Source: Terana coerulea (lineage: Eukaryota; Basidiomycota; Agaricomycetes; Polyporales; Phanerochaetaceae). Taken from it: DNA of 64,000 nucleotides. A program made the translations under genes and the position numbers. Each line of letters opens with the position of its first letter. Positions within the stretch are counted from its first letter, which is position 1. Below are positions 11,640-25,400 of this stretch, in pieces. Where the stretch lies: positions 62,001-126,000 of the forward strand of contig JAKOGH010000683.1 of the NCBI GenBank assembly GCA_024811115.1, given 5' to 3'. Below the pieces are notes generated by a model. It saw only the letters and a program-made list of their open reading frames with translations. It did no database searches and was not told the origin of the DNA.

Positions 11640-12981
11640 GGCAGAAACTTACCCACGCCACAAGGCCATGTGCATGAGCTGGCAGGGCGCTTCGCTGCGC
11701 TCTCCCACCACCACACCCCGTGAAATCGACGTTGGTCGAAACAGTTCCTAGTTTGTTACCCTACTACTCGCAAACTCTCTTCATGATCATCAGTTGCCTC
11801 AACGGCGCCGTGTATCCAACACGCTCAGTATCACCATCATGTACCAGCTCGTGGGCAGATTGCCCAAAGACCTGAGTCATTTCTCATGCACTTCTACCTC
11901 GCGCGCGCAGCACTCGAACACCAAATGTGAACCGTTGCGCATGCATCTTGGCGGCTTTCATTTCTCGCTGGAAATTTCAACGCATATATGCGATGAAATC
12001 TGGGTAACCCATGCAGGGGGCGCTCTGTAGTCGGGCTGTGGTACGTCTTATTTTCACTTGCAGGGCCAGAAGATGTTCACTGTGCTGGGAGGCTAGTCAG
12101 ATACCCGAAGCATATATTTGACATAGATCGACCCAGGGCCATTCAGCTCAGCATTCTCGTCATTCTGCCAAGCAAACGTCCGAAACCTTCTCAAAGAATA
12201 TAACGGCGAAGAGCTTTTGTCAGAAGAGTATTTCGCGTCTCATGTCGGCGCCCGTCTTTCACGGCGCTCTTCCACCTCGTTGAAATTACCGTTCTGCCTC
12301 GGCAAGTCAACCTGCGAACACTTTGGAGTATCCTAAGAAGAGGAGATTGTCCCACGAAGTGAACTCAGAAAAAGTTACTTCCTCCCAGTCCTTGAGCTCG
12401 ACCCAAAGGCTACTCTCTTACTATACTCTGGCGAATTTGAAGTTCAATCGCGCTGCCTTCCTCCCCTCTCACGGCGCCGGAATACTCGCATGCGACCGCA
12501 CGCAACTGCCAGTTGCTGTGGCAATACCGCTGCATCATATTCATCATTGTCTGCAGAGCAATAGAAGACGACATTCTTTGATCATGCCCGACCTCCAGGT
12601 TGTTCGCAACCGTGTGGCGCTTGGACATCTTGAACCTTCCTACGTCCAGGGGGCACTGCGGTCGATAATCAGGGGATCGCGTGGAAAGACCAAGCGGCCA
12701 AACAAACTGAAGATTGGGACTGCCCTTTCTCTAGCCCGAAAGCTGGTCGTTGCAATCAGATCTATCCTCCGCACGCCTGTAAATGCTATTCAAATCAAGC
12801 CTTGACCCTGTAAACTCCGTTGACAGATGGGCTGTACATGATGTACAGAAAAAGGTTGATACCAGGTGAGTCTTGGAAGCCTGTGGTTGCGAGTCTGGGC
12901 TAACATGTGCTCTATCGCAGACGCACAGCGATGCACGGGCGGTTTGCTAGTGAATTTGCTTCCATTTGGGGAGGGAGCTGA
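11640..12981 (+). pseudogene. Decayed duplicate of the adenylate-forming enzyme gene
   Basis: Several blocks match the intact gene at 7.98-9.94 kb in the same order. About 11,650 matches its upstream sequence. About 12,030 matches the exon 1/intron 1 junction (GTCGGGCTGTGG). About 12,180-12,300 matches the exon around 8350-8470. About 12,590-12,650 reads PDLQVVRNRVALGHL against PDLVRNCVAVGHL. About 12,825-12,981 matches the final two exons and even the introns between them (GGGCTGACATGTGCTCTATCGCAG in near-identical form), ending ASIWGGS and stop. The adenylation core (A3-A8) is missing or unrecognisable, so this is a relic. Retention of intron sequence shows DNA-level duplication, not retroposition. 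Confidence 0.85.
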
Positions 12982-14111
12982 GCATATCCGACAGGTGAAT
13001 CATATCTGCTGGCTGTTATGACTTATGGGTTTTACAAACCACTGCCTCATAGTGCGCTTTTGCACTATGTTTTGTCATCTTCTATACCACATGCCTAACA
13101 TTGAAGTTCTCTAGGTATGCGATACATAAGGCTCAACCCGAAAACACCGCCATGTAAAGATTTCTTGGAGGAATCCGTTGGTCTACGTACGCAAGATCAA
13201 AATATTGCGCAACAAACGCTCGGCTGGGCGGTTCACCAAGTTTTCCAAGCCCACCCTACGCCCGCAGAAGTGGTAGTGTCACCTGGCTTTCAAACGCACC
13301 CACGACTGTTCGGTGGCAGACCACGCGTAGGTTTCGTGCCTTGGCAAGCCCACGGTGCTCTCCCTGTCCGGTCAGTGGACAGAAGTTTGAAGCAAGTGCC
13401 ATGCGGGTGCGCCACCGTCGACGAGATTTGTCCGGTATGATGGGATGGACAGCCGGGGTTGCGCTGCAGCCACAACGAAGCCACAACGGTGCGCATTTCC
13501 TCTCACAGTCGCTTTTCCCGAAATTAGCCTGATAGAATGCCCGGGACTAGCTCGGCGTAGCTGCGTCCGGGGCAGGCCGCGGCAAACAAAGTACCGTCAT
13601 GCTGCTTTCGGTGGGCGCATCGCTACTGAATACAGGTCGGCGTCAGCGTGAGCGCGCTCCGGAGGGCGTTGCTCTCCCTTTGTCGCCGCGAGTATGTAAT
13701 GCATCCACTAATGCAATCTCCATCTGATTAGATGATTGCAGTACTTTCCGTCAGGGCTGTGCGGGGAGGTCAACATCGTAAAGCGTAACGCTGCGATAAG
13801 GGCCTCGTCTCCCTGCCTCTCGACATTGGCAGGCGTCCGCCCCGGAGATGCCAACCTCACGGCGACAACCCATAGTTTTTATGGCGGCTTCAGGAACAAC
13901 GTAAACAAACTGTCTTCAGGGAGACGCCGACGCAGTACTGATGTGGCCAGGAGATGGCGGCGTGCATGGTAGTTGTCATGTCCATGAATACCGGACACCC
14001 GAGCGTCCTTAGGGGATGCGCTGCGTCCGTGCGAATCCTTGATAAGGTGCGCGGACGGGGCTCGCGCTGCCCTCACGACCACCCAACCCGAAGCCCCCAG
14101 GCCTGCTCGCC
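12982..14111. other. Intergenic, no gene supported
   Basis: An open frame at 13,117-13,440 has no recognisable motif and overlaps open frames on the other strand. I do not call it. The promoter of the seven-helix gene at 14,112 should lie at the right end. Confidence 0.5.
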
Positions 14112-15377
14112 ATGGCCGACCGATTCCCCGTCGCGGAGGCGCAAATCGTGGCGCTCTTCATGGAGGCGGTCGCGTACGGTATCTACCTCGTTACGCTCGG
14201 CCTCTGCGTGCGCGCGCTCTTCTGGGGCAGCACGGGCAAGAAGGAGCGCTATAACTGGCCGCTCGTCATCGTAGCCTTCCTCATGTGCACGTTCGCGACG
14301 TTCGACGTCGCGTTCGGCCTAAAGCACAACCTGGACGCGTTCATCTTCTACCAGGGGCCAGGAGGCCCCGCTGCCGAGTTCGAGAAGATCTCGTACTGGG
14401 TGAACGTCATGAAGGTGGGTCTGCTTCGTTGAATACGCACGGGAATTTGGCTCACGGGATGTTGTTTGTAGACTGTCGATGTCCAGATGATGGCCCTCAT
14501 TGGCGATGGCATGCTGGTGAGTAGAAGCAGCCGTGGCTGCAACACTCTTCTTACCTAGTTATTACCCAGATCTACCGCTGCCTGGTTATATTTTCATGGA
14601 AATGGTTCGTCATCGCATTCCCAGCTCTTCTATGGCTGGGAAACGCCGTCGTGTCGTTCATGATCATCTACATCACCGCAACTCTGCGTACAGATGCTCT
14701 TCTGAGCATAAACGTGCTCTCTCCGCTCCTTACCTCCTTCCTTGTCCTCACCCTCGTGACCAACTTGCTCACCACCGGTCAGTAAACCCGGTCATGGCTG
14801 TGAACACGACGTATATTGACTGGGAACGCAGGGTTAATTGTGTGGCGCATCTGGCGCATCGACCGGGAGACCTCCCGCCTGACGTCCCTGCAAACCCGCA
14901 AACGCGGCCGCTCGCGGCTCGCGAACGTCATCCGGATCATCGTCGAGTCCGGCGCGCTGTACACCAGCCTCGTCCTCATTACCTTCGGCACCGAGCTCGC
15001 GAACAGCAACGCCATCTACGGCGTCTCGGACGTGGTGCGTGCCCCGCCGCCTTCTTGGCCTCCTTCGCGCCCGAGTGCTGACTGCTCACGCCGTGCGAAC
15101 AGATGGTTATCGTCGTCGGCATCTCGTTCAACCTGATCATCATCCGCGTCGACCAGGGCGTCGCGTTCGGCGACACCTACGCCGACAACGCGGCGCCGAA
15201 CTCGATCCCCTCAACTTCCGCTCGACGCAGCCGACGGCGCAGAGCACCTCGCTCCGCACGGGCGTGGAAGTCATGATTTCGAGCGTGGTCGACCGGGACG
15301 TGTCGGTGCATGGTAAGGATAATCAGTCGGTCGAGTCGACGGGCGGACGGAGTAAGAATCATTGGGATGCTGTCTAA
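14112..15377 (+). CDS. Seven-helix membrane protein, agaricomycete family (copy 2)
   Basis: This is a close paralog of copy 1. It starts MADRFPVAEAQIVALFMEA and carries YGIYLVTLGLCVRALFWG, then GLKHNLDAFIFYQGPGG, LIGDGML / IYRCL, a helix with ALLWLGNAVVSF, TLVTNLLTT, GALYTSLVLITFG and the family signature VVGISFNLIIIRV. Exons are joined through introns near 14,414-14,471, 14,518-14,571, 14,776-14,831 and 15,034-15,102. The upstream frame would stop at 15,276. A one-base shift at the C4 run near 15,207 (ATCCCCTCAAC) instead yields a tail (LNFRSTQP..) of the length seen in the paralogs, ending at 15,377. I take the longer form as original. Unlike copy 1 it lies on the plus strand, so the duplicated unit was rearranged. 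Function is unknown. Confidence 0.8.
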
Positions 15378-15673
15378 ACGGCCCGGAAGGTCTACAGTAT
15401 TTATTTATTTATTGCTATTGTGTATTCAGGCGTCTTTGGGGGGTTGCAGTGTTGCGCAACTAGTACATGTACTCATTCGTTCTAATAATACAATTGATAC
15501 CGCTATGGGTTTGATACCAACGTCTCTAAGTCCTGGCAAGTGTCGCGAAGGTGTAGTCCACATCTATTGCATTACAGCGTAGGATGATGTGTCTTCAGAA
15601 GCTGTAGGCACTACAAATACTCTAGATCCACTGCAGTCTGCTAGCACATGTTCTTCAGGATCACTGCACAAGC

Positions 15674-17365
15674 TTAGATGTAAGGTGGGCCCAATGCTGT
15701 GAGGAGACAGACGTTTGAGTAATGCAACCACAGAACGGATAAACCGATACATACCGTTGCGGAAGACGTTCAAGGTGAACTCTACCACGAGGAGGAGGAC
15801 ACCACCACCGGGGGCTAACCGGAGCACCTTCGGTGCAAAGCCCTTGTACAGCGCACTGAAACCTTCCTCGCGAGCAATAGTCAGAAGCCTGGAAATACCT
15901 CGAAGCTCAGCGTTTGGCATGTCATATGGAATTTGGGGAAACGCACGCAGGATATGTCCAGTTGTATTTAGGGACCACGCCCGGAAGCTTGCTCGCACCC
16001 TGGATGCGGGACTTGACGACCTGGGAGTCACACAGCAGCTGTCAGATAACGCGAGGGTAGGCAAGGGCACAAGCGTGTACTGACATCGAATCTGCAGGAA
16101 GAGGCATGCTTAGCACATGTCTTGCTTCGTGGTTGACTGTTGGGTACTCACGGTGTGTTCACCGCCGTGCCGACGAAGCCACCAACCGTACCCGCCGCCA
16201 GATCATTCAAGAGCCGTGCCTTGTTGGTCTACGGCCCATTCACGGTTACGTACACTGTAGCGTTTCGGTGAATTGTCACGCACCTCGGGCTTGGGTAGCA
16301 TTTCCCTGACCTTGAAGATGCATCCGAAGTAGCCAGCATTCCACCACAAGTGACTGGATGGCTGTTCAGAGCTTCTTCTACATGATAGCATTACAACACT
16401 CACCGCCAGAACGTCGACTCCATTCCAACATACAGCCCTGGAAGTGCAGCTCGTGTTACCACATGGTGATCACCGATGTATGTCGCCTGCACGTACCAAG
16501 TACACCGTCCTGCTTGATAATCGTTCTAACGACGTCCATGGGTCCGGCAAATGTGCTCTTCTTGTCTTGCAGCCTGTTTCCACGTCAAGAAAGCGCATTT
16601 TTCTAAGGACCGTGTTGCTCACTTGATTTTGACCAGCTCGAACGGCACGACCACGAACGACTCAGTAGCACCTGCACTGGAGCCAGTCAGGATGGCGAGT
16701 TCCTGTGTCATCTTCTTCTGCCCCGTCCACCCCAAGAACCGCTTCCCCCAAAAGTCATTTGCCGCACTGGGGGCGATTCAGCTCTACACTCAGAGTATCA
16801 ACCGGTTCGTTCCACGTACAACTTGGTAGCACGCTTGGGTGCCTCGAGCAGCAGCGGCGGCACAAGACCTAATACATCGTTCAATACAACGTTTAATAAC
16901 ATATAAGGATCTTCGCATTACCTCTGTAGAGTCTCCCGACTCTGCCAAGCACCAATAAGAAGCTTCAGAATAGCGATCGCGTGACTTCATACAAAACGCA
17001 CCCTTCTTCGCGAACGATGTTGCGCAGCGTTCCTACAAGTCCATGCTGAGCCTTGCCGGTCTCCAGTTGCATGCGCGTCTTGACCTAGATAACAGCCACT
17101 ATCGTCGTGAACGGGTGCTTCAGGTCAGAACCGTGTTTCACCTACGACATCTGCAGGCGTTCAGTTGAGCTGCGACGGGCGATCAGTTACTGAGCGTTGA
17201 CGCACCGAGAGGATAGAAGGTCAAGATTTCTGACACGCCGGCGATGGCTCCGGCGGCGAAGTTGGCGACGAAGGGCAGGGCTGCATCGTACCCGACGGAT
17301 ATCAGCCAGTAGCCTCCCAAGCCTTCTTGGCGGTTCTACGCACGTTTCCTTTCTGGCACCGCCAT
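15674..17365 (-). CDS. Mitochondrial 2-oxodicarboxylate carrier (Odc1/Odc2-like)
   Basis: This is a mitochondrial carrier family member, an inner-membrane protein with three repeats of two helices. The family exchanges 2-oxoadipate or 2-oxoglutarate between cytosol and matrix in lysine and glutamate metabolism. The start at 17,365 gives MAVPERK joined across a 63-base intron to PLPFVANFAAGAIAGVSE, the first-repeat signature of this subfamily. FYPLDVVKTRMQLETGKAQ follows and requires a 5-base microexon at 17,146-17,150. Later exons read VPPLLLEAPKRATK, FELVKIKLQDKKS and MESTFWR, and the end reads YKGFAPKVLRLAPGGGVLLLV. The final intron joins NVFRN to ALGPPYI and stop at 15,674. All frames join. 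Its start lies 411 bases from the divergent SRP9. Confidence 0.9.
17146..17150 (-). other. Predicted 5-base microexon in the carrier gene
   Basis: The minus strand reads CCTGCAG, then ATGTC, then GTAGGTG. Upstream, exon sequence ends CCTCTCG before GTGCGTC (intron 17,205-17,151). Downstream, CTAG precedes GTCAAGACG (intron 17,145-17,085). Joining G + ATGTC + GTCAAG gives D-V-V-K, completing the invariant PLDVVK carrier motif, which no other splice pattern here restores. Confidence 0.75.
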
Positions 17366-17776
17366 TTTATGAGGAATTCAGCAGGATGTGAAGTGTCTGC
17401 ACGGTGCCCGAGAGTGCGAGAGGGTGGGGGAATGTGAATGAGGGGGAGGAGGAGGTCAAAATTCTCGAATTACGCCGCGGGCGGACGGGGTAACCAGACT
17501 GGCGTGCGGCGCTTGGCCGGTGCATGCGGCGGTAAGCCATTATTCTCGACAATGTTCCAGATATTTACAGAACGCCTTCCACGGTCTCGCTGTTAACGTG
17601 CATGGTCATTGGCACGCATCGCACGTAGTGCGGTACTATTGTCCTGAGAGCACGCATGCAATTCATAAAACCACACAACGTGGGCGTGACATTGGGAACG
17701 TGACCGTTACGTTACGGTGCTGTGATAGGGTGTGACGCGTGCCGCATTTCAGCTGGGAGGCGATGGCCACCTTGCA
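17366..17776. promoter_or_regulatory. Shared divergent promoter region of the carrier and SRP9
   Basis: The 411 bases separate two start codons pointing away from each other and must hold both promoters. Part of it (about 17,695-17,720) repeats the tract GTGACCGTTACGTTACGG. No defined factor site can be named. Confidence 0.5.
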
Positions 17777-18260
17777 ATGGTCTACATCTCGTCCTGGCAG
17801 GAGTTCCAAGAGGCAGCCGAGGGCTTGTATGAGAAGTCGCCCAACAAGGTGTGTTGATTGCATATGATTAGCAGAGCCTCCTTAACTTGAATGAGTAGAC
17901 ACGATACTGCGTAAAATGGAGAGGATCCGAGGGTAAACTCGTCCTCAAGATCACAGACGATACGACAGTAAGTCTCGAGCAATTCCGCGGTTATGCGCCA
18001 AGCTAACTCTGTGTACGCAGTGTCTCAAGTTTAAGACATATTCGTCTGTGTTCCTCAACCGCTTCGAGGCTCTCAACTTGTCCCTCATGCAAAAGATGCG
18101 GAACCGCCAACCCGCTCAACAACCCCCAACGGCAGGATCGTCCATAATAGACACCGCCTCGCAGGCTGTTTCAGACGCTGCGACGTTATTAGCATCGGCA
18201 ACCACGGGTGCAGCAGGAGGTGGCGGGGTTAAGAAGAAGAAGCCGAAGAAAAAGAAATAG
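17777..18260 (+). CDS. SRP9: Signal recognition particle 9 kDa protein
   Basis: SRP9 pairs with SRP14 on the Alu end of the SRP RNA and takes part in elongation arrest. Three exons encode MVYISSWQEFQEAAEGLY, then TRYCVKWRG..GKLVLKITDDTT, then CLKFKTYSSVFLNRFEALNLSLMQKM. These match the beta-alpha-beta-beta-alpha SRP9 fold, with basic residues in the RNA-facing strands. Introns lie after SPNK and after TDDTT. After about residue 80 comes a fungal extension, rich in Q, P, A and T, ending in GGGGVKKKKPKKKK. The animal protein is about 86 residues, so this is longer by some 45. All frames are intact and I am confident of the assignment. Confidence 0.94.
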
Positions 18261-20207
18261 GCCCAGATACCCGTAGTGTATGAGGTGTGTAACCCTTCAG
18301 CCCATCGATTGGTCCGCTAATAAAAGGCAGCCAGTAGACTCATGTTGTATCATCAAGAGCACCCCGATGAATGCTCTATTTTCCTCAGTTTATCCTCGAA
18401 CTATTGCCTACCAACCGCCGATGTTCACAGCTGTAGGTGAGTGATATACGTACCTGCGGGCGCGGTGGGAACGGTAGCACGCGCTGGAAATTTGGATGTT
18501 AAGAAGAAATGGAAGCCAGCCCGTCATTAGGGGATTGAGTGTTTCCACCGCCGCTTCCCAGGCTATTATGACTTGCAGGTTGTACTGGTGAGTTTGACTC
18601 TCAGTCTCCCATCTTCATCTACATATTGGAAGTTGACGCTGTGCAGGTTTATCTCACATGAGACCGAAGGAACGGCATAGGCGTCTGGTTTACGATCTCG
18701 CGGTGTCAAGATGTTCACGTATGGAACGGACCCGCGACCAATCTCCTACCCAAGCGCGCCGGTCGAGACAACGAGCTACGAGAGCCTCATGGCGAATAGC
18801 TTCCAAGGGGAAACCCGACGTAAGAGGTTCTCTATCGGCTGCGCGTCGCGGGTGACATCCGAACGTCAAAGTATCTGGTACGTGGGCAAACCTGTGTGCG
18901 TGCTACACGCTCTCATTCTCGCAGATGACGGCTGTAGGGCTTGTTTGCGATAGATTTCCAGCTGTGACCGCTGAATGAACGTCATGCCGCGACTGTTTGT
19001 GGGCTACTCGTCTCATGCCCACAGCAAACCTACTACATCCGTAACGACGGCGTCTGCAATTTGAGCATTCTATAACTTACCGACGCGCAACGTCCTCCAC
19101 AGACGCTGCTCCAAGCAAGGGGCACCCTTATGACCTGCCGCAGTGCTTGCACCATCGGCTTTGCGGTGTTATGTGAATAGATCCATCTACGCGTGCCGCA
19201 TCCGATTGGCTGCGCTCTCCTAGAGTTCCAAGCCTCTGCTATGGCAAGGGCGGCTCAGGTCGAGTCAGCAAGCGGGTGGTACGAGCGGGCGACTGGTCCA
19301 TGATCCAGGTGACTGCATCCCCTATTGTACCTGGCGCACCTCTAATCAGGTGCCTTACGCTTCTAGATTTTCCTGTAGGGAGTTATATAGATCATCACGA
19401 GCGATAGGCCGAAAAGGCAAACCAAGCGTGCCCAAGGACTTTGTGGCTTCCACGGTGCTCTGATGTCGGCGCAATACTCCCAAATATTTCCGTAGAATGC
19501 ATCCACAGCGCGGCATCCGGCGGACGCGCCCTCATTCAGTCCCTCGAGCCGTGAGGCATGTGGCAAGGCTCGGATACCCGCGTTGCGCGCAGACCCGGTG
19601 TTCCATCCATGCGATTACGCATTTGCAACGGCATAGGCTTGCGGACCAGTCCGCCGGAGCGTCAGATTATCAACATATGTGTTATACTGCCAGCCTGTAG
19701 GCGTCATCCCACCTTGAGACCAATAGGAGGGCCAGCCTGTTATGCACATACCCTGTTGATAGGATCGTGCTGATAGAAGTACCGCCACCCCCACACGCCG
19801 AGCGCGAATGCGAAGGTTCGACCCCCTGCAATCTGTGCCTTGTCGGGCCCCCTGTTCGTGCCTGGCCACCCGAATCCGTACGTTCGTCGCTTTGCGTCGT
19901 AGGAAAGTCAAGCTCTGAAAAGACCGCAGCGTCCTTCTGGCCAGCGAAAGTTCTGATCCATGCTCGCTCCCGCCGGCCCCACAGTGCGCTTTGACAGCTT
20001 CATGACTTGCTACCAATACGCTCGGGCATACCGTGGTACACGAGGATACACGGGTGGGCCGCTGTGTAATTTGTTTTGTGTGCTTTCCGCTATCAGAAAT
20101 GCGTCAGAGCACGCATATAAGAGCGGCGGCGGATGACTCAGGACTGCAGATACCTGCCTCTCGAGCGTGCCCACTTCTCATCCCACGGATCCTGCTCCAC
20201 CGAGGCT
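18261..20207. other. 1.9 kb region without a supported gene
   Basis: Short open segments occur (for example 18,711-18,953, reading FTYGTDPRPISYPSAP), with splice-like sequences around 18,430-18,660. They show no recognisable family and may be remnants of a decayed gene. A GGTTCGACCCC string at about 19,816 resembles a tRNA B box but has no matching stem structure. Confidence 0.5.
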
Positions 20208-22391
<2,184 letters not shown>

Positions 22392-22481
22392 CTTATGATC
22401 GTTTCCCTTCTCCGCCGTTTCGACGAGCACAGATGAACAGTGTGTATATAGGTGTATTAGAACAATGTAGCGATGTAGACA

Positions 22482-25400
22482 CTATTGTCTCTGTACACCC
22501 CAGGGTGTTCCTTGGACTATGAAACCTTCACCGACTTTTGCGACGGCTGGCGAGATGAGCCCACAGAGAGACTCGCCGAGCGCACAGATGCCGGCGGACC
22601 AAACGAGCAAGAGCGAGCTGATGCAGAAAAAAGCTGATAGTTTGTCCGATTTCGAGCCACGACCCTGTGGGCAATGCGGCGTGAGCGCATGTTCAAGTGA
22701 TATATCGCAAACACCCACCAGTATCGGTAACGTTGAAAAAGAATGTTAACGTCATCACTACAGCAGTCGCCAGTGAGCCCAAGTACAAGACAACAATGTT
22801 CATCGTGGACCGTACCGTCAGTCAAAGTAAGGGCGACCAGGAACAGACTGAATGGGGGCAGGTGCAGCTTGTGGTTGAGCAGCGCGAAGAACACCGACAG
22901 CATAATATAGGGCGCCACAATCTTGAATATCTGGGGTGTTGTCGGCATGATCAGCCCGGAGCGAGCGCATACATCGACATCGGATACACACCAGCAGACT
23001 TGCCATCAGGAAAGGATTGAAGATGGGCACAAGCCGGTATACAGGCTCCAGGTAGAACGACCTGCAGTCGCCAGTGTCAGATACTACCTGTTCTGCTGCA
23101 TGATGCATACTTACGATATCGAAGCAACACTGCAACATTCAGATTAGTGTTGTTACCGCACACGACGAGGAACCCGCTCACTTTCCAGTCCCGAAGAAAG
23201 CGACTTGCACAAAGAACAGGAAAAACACCGCGGTTCTCACATCTTCCGCCCGGAGCTGGTATCCATCCGTTGCCTTCCATTTATTTGATCCTGGTCGGCG
23301 ATATGTCCTCAGCGCAGCTTCGACCTCTGTCCATGCATACATTGTTGCGGTATAGACGCAATAGAACAGGCCTTCGACGCTGATGGACAGGATGACGAAG
23401 CACACGCAAAAGCCGAGGAACAGCGTCAGAATGCGTGCATAGTGGTCCAGCTGTTGGAGTCTGAGTGCGAATGGAGCGGCGGATGCAATGACTAGCAAGA
23501 AGAAGCCATGTATCAGACCTCGGTCTGACCAGATATTTGAGAGCACAAACCTAGTACGGCCCAGCCGGCAACCTGACTGAGTAGAGGCAAACCTTGCTTG
23601 GCTCGCAAGCTCTGCGCCGACCACACAGTGATGACCATGCTTGCGGATACAAGGATCATCTAAAAGACAGTGTCAGCAGAGCTCAAAACCCTCGAAGACA
23701 GACGCGCCTGAGAACCAATGACCCATCGCAGCCCTGGCGACAGCCTCTGCTGCATCAAAAATAGTGCGACTAGGCCCAGAACCAGCATCAAAAGCCCGCC
23801 CGACATTCTGTGTGAGCAATTAGCCTTAAGGTCCAACACAGGGCTTGGCTGGTACTCACATCATAGGTAGGCTTTCCTGCTTGTCGACCGACAGCAGAGG
23901 GAATACGGCGCAGCTGATGCAGACAAAGGACCAACTGGTGTGGAGCAGCGGCTTTTCAGAGCGCATCTCGCGCGGCCATGCTACCAGCGGCCAGAGTACG
24001 CCGATGGTAAGAAAGCCAATGCTCCATATTGATCGATGCGTATAGGCAACCTGACAAGAATATGAGATTCGCAGAGCGGCGAGACAGATAGGATGCACAC
24101 ACCACCATGCTCTGCAGCGCAGCAACCACTAGTGACGCATACACCAAGAACTTCCCTATCGAACTCGGTTTAGCCGTCAGAATGAGTTCCAGGCTGCCTC
24201 CGCATCTGGAGATAACCTCTCGCCAGAAGTAGATCGGGAAGATGATGTAGAGGTATAGTGACCACGGAGTGTGCTGCACTGTGAACACCGCCCACGACAC
24301 TAGCAGAACAGTGGCAGCGAAGATGTCAAGCATCTGTTTGTCTGGCACGGGCTGCGTCCAGGAGGCCGGAAGTATGTGAGCACCGCTGAACGCTATCCAG
24401 CCGGTGTATGCGAAGAAGACTATGCCGCGAATGAGGGTACGGTCGTATCTACGACGCGGTTATCAGTGCACAAATCGCTGAGAGGTGGCGCATGCACTTA
24501 CGTTTCAAGATACCGCAAGCCGGCGAGACTATTCTTGATTAGGTCGGCGGCTGCTTTACGGACTTCGTCGTACCTGCCTCTATGGAGCAGGATGTCGATG
24601 ACGGTCATCGCCGACTGGCCTGGGCTGTCCTCTTGGTCGGCGATGTTGGCAAAGTACGGGAAGGGCTTGTAGAACAAGGAATGCGATTTCTTTAGCTCTA
24701 CAGGATCAATCAGCTACCGGTCAAGCTTCTAGCGCATATACGAAGCGATGCGTACCGTGCTTCACTCGATAGTGTTCTAGGATGACCTGCAATCATCCTT
24801 CAGCCACTGTATGCGCCTCAGCACAACATAGGGCTCACCTTGGCGTTCACCAAAGCGGCATTCGCCTGGTCCTTTACGCCCCCAGGGAACTTCAAGTACC
24901 CGGGACGTGTGTGGTCCACATCGGGTAACACACCCACTGAATTAACAGGCCACTCAGAGCCAAGCAATGCAGACATCAGCGCCGCAACGTCTGCCTGTTC
25001 GACATCGTGTCGGTATATGTGATTCAAGCCCCAGGGCGTAGAATAGTCGTCGTGAGAGGATGGTCTGGTATCTGGTAGAGGCCCACGGACTCCTGAGCCC
25101 CATACAATCAGCGGTGTGCGTGTGTTGTCCGGATCTGCAGGTTAAGAGCATAAGATTGAGTACACGAAGGGCTGGAAATGTGGAAAGTGAGGCTCACCGC
25201 CGTCGCCGTGGTTGCCAATTACAGACATGCCATGGTCAGCTGTGAAGATGAACGCCGTTTCCTTGTCATCATAGAACTCGGAAAAGAGAGCTTCCGTCTG
25301 CCGAATAATGGTGTCAACGACTTGAATGTTCGTCATATATTCCTACGACTATCTGTCAGTTTAAGAGGGTCGAGCGGAGTGAGAGCCCGTACTTTGGAGT

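Noticed and set aside
13117..13440. 107-codon open frame
   Set aside because: No motif, overlapping frames on the other strand, and composition like the surrounding non-coding DNA.
18600..18955. Possible small gene (FTYGTDPRPISYP)
   Set aside because: Splice-like signals occur, but the pieces do not join to any known family; treated as uncertain intergenic sequence.
19795..19840. GGTTCGACCCC resembling a tRNA B box
   Set aside because: No A box at the right distance and no acceptor or anticodon stems can be drawn around it.
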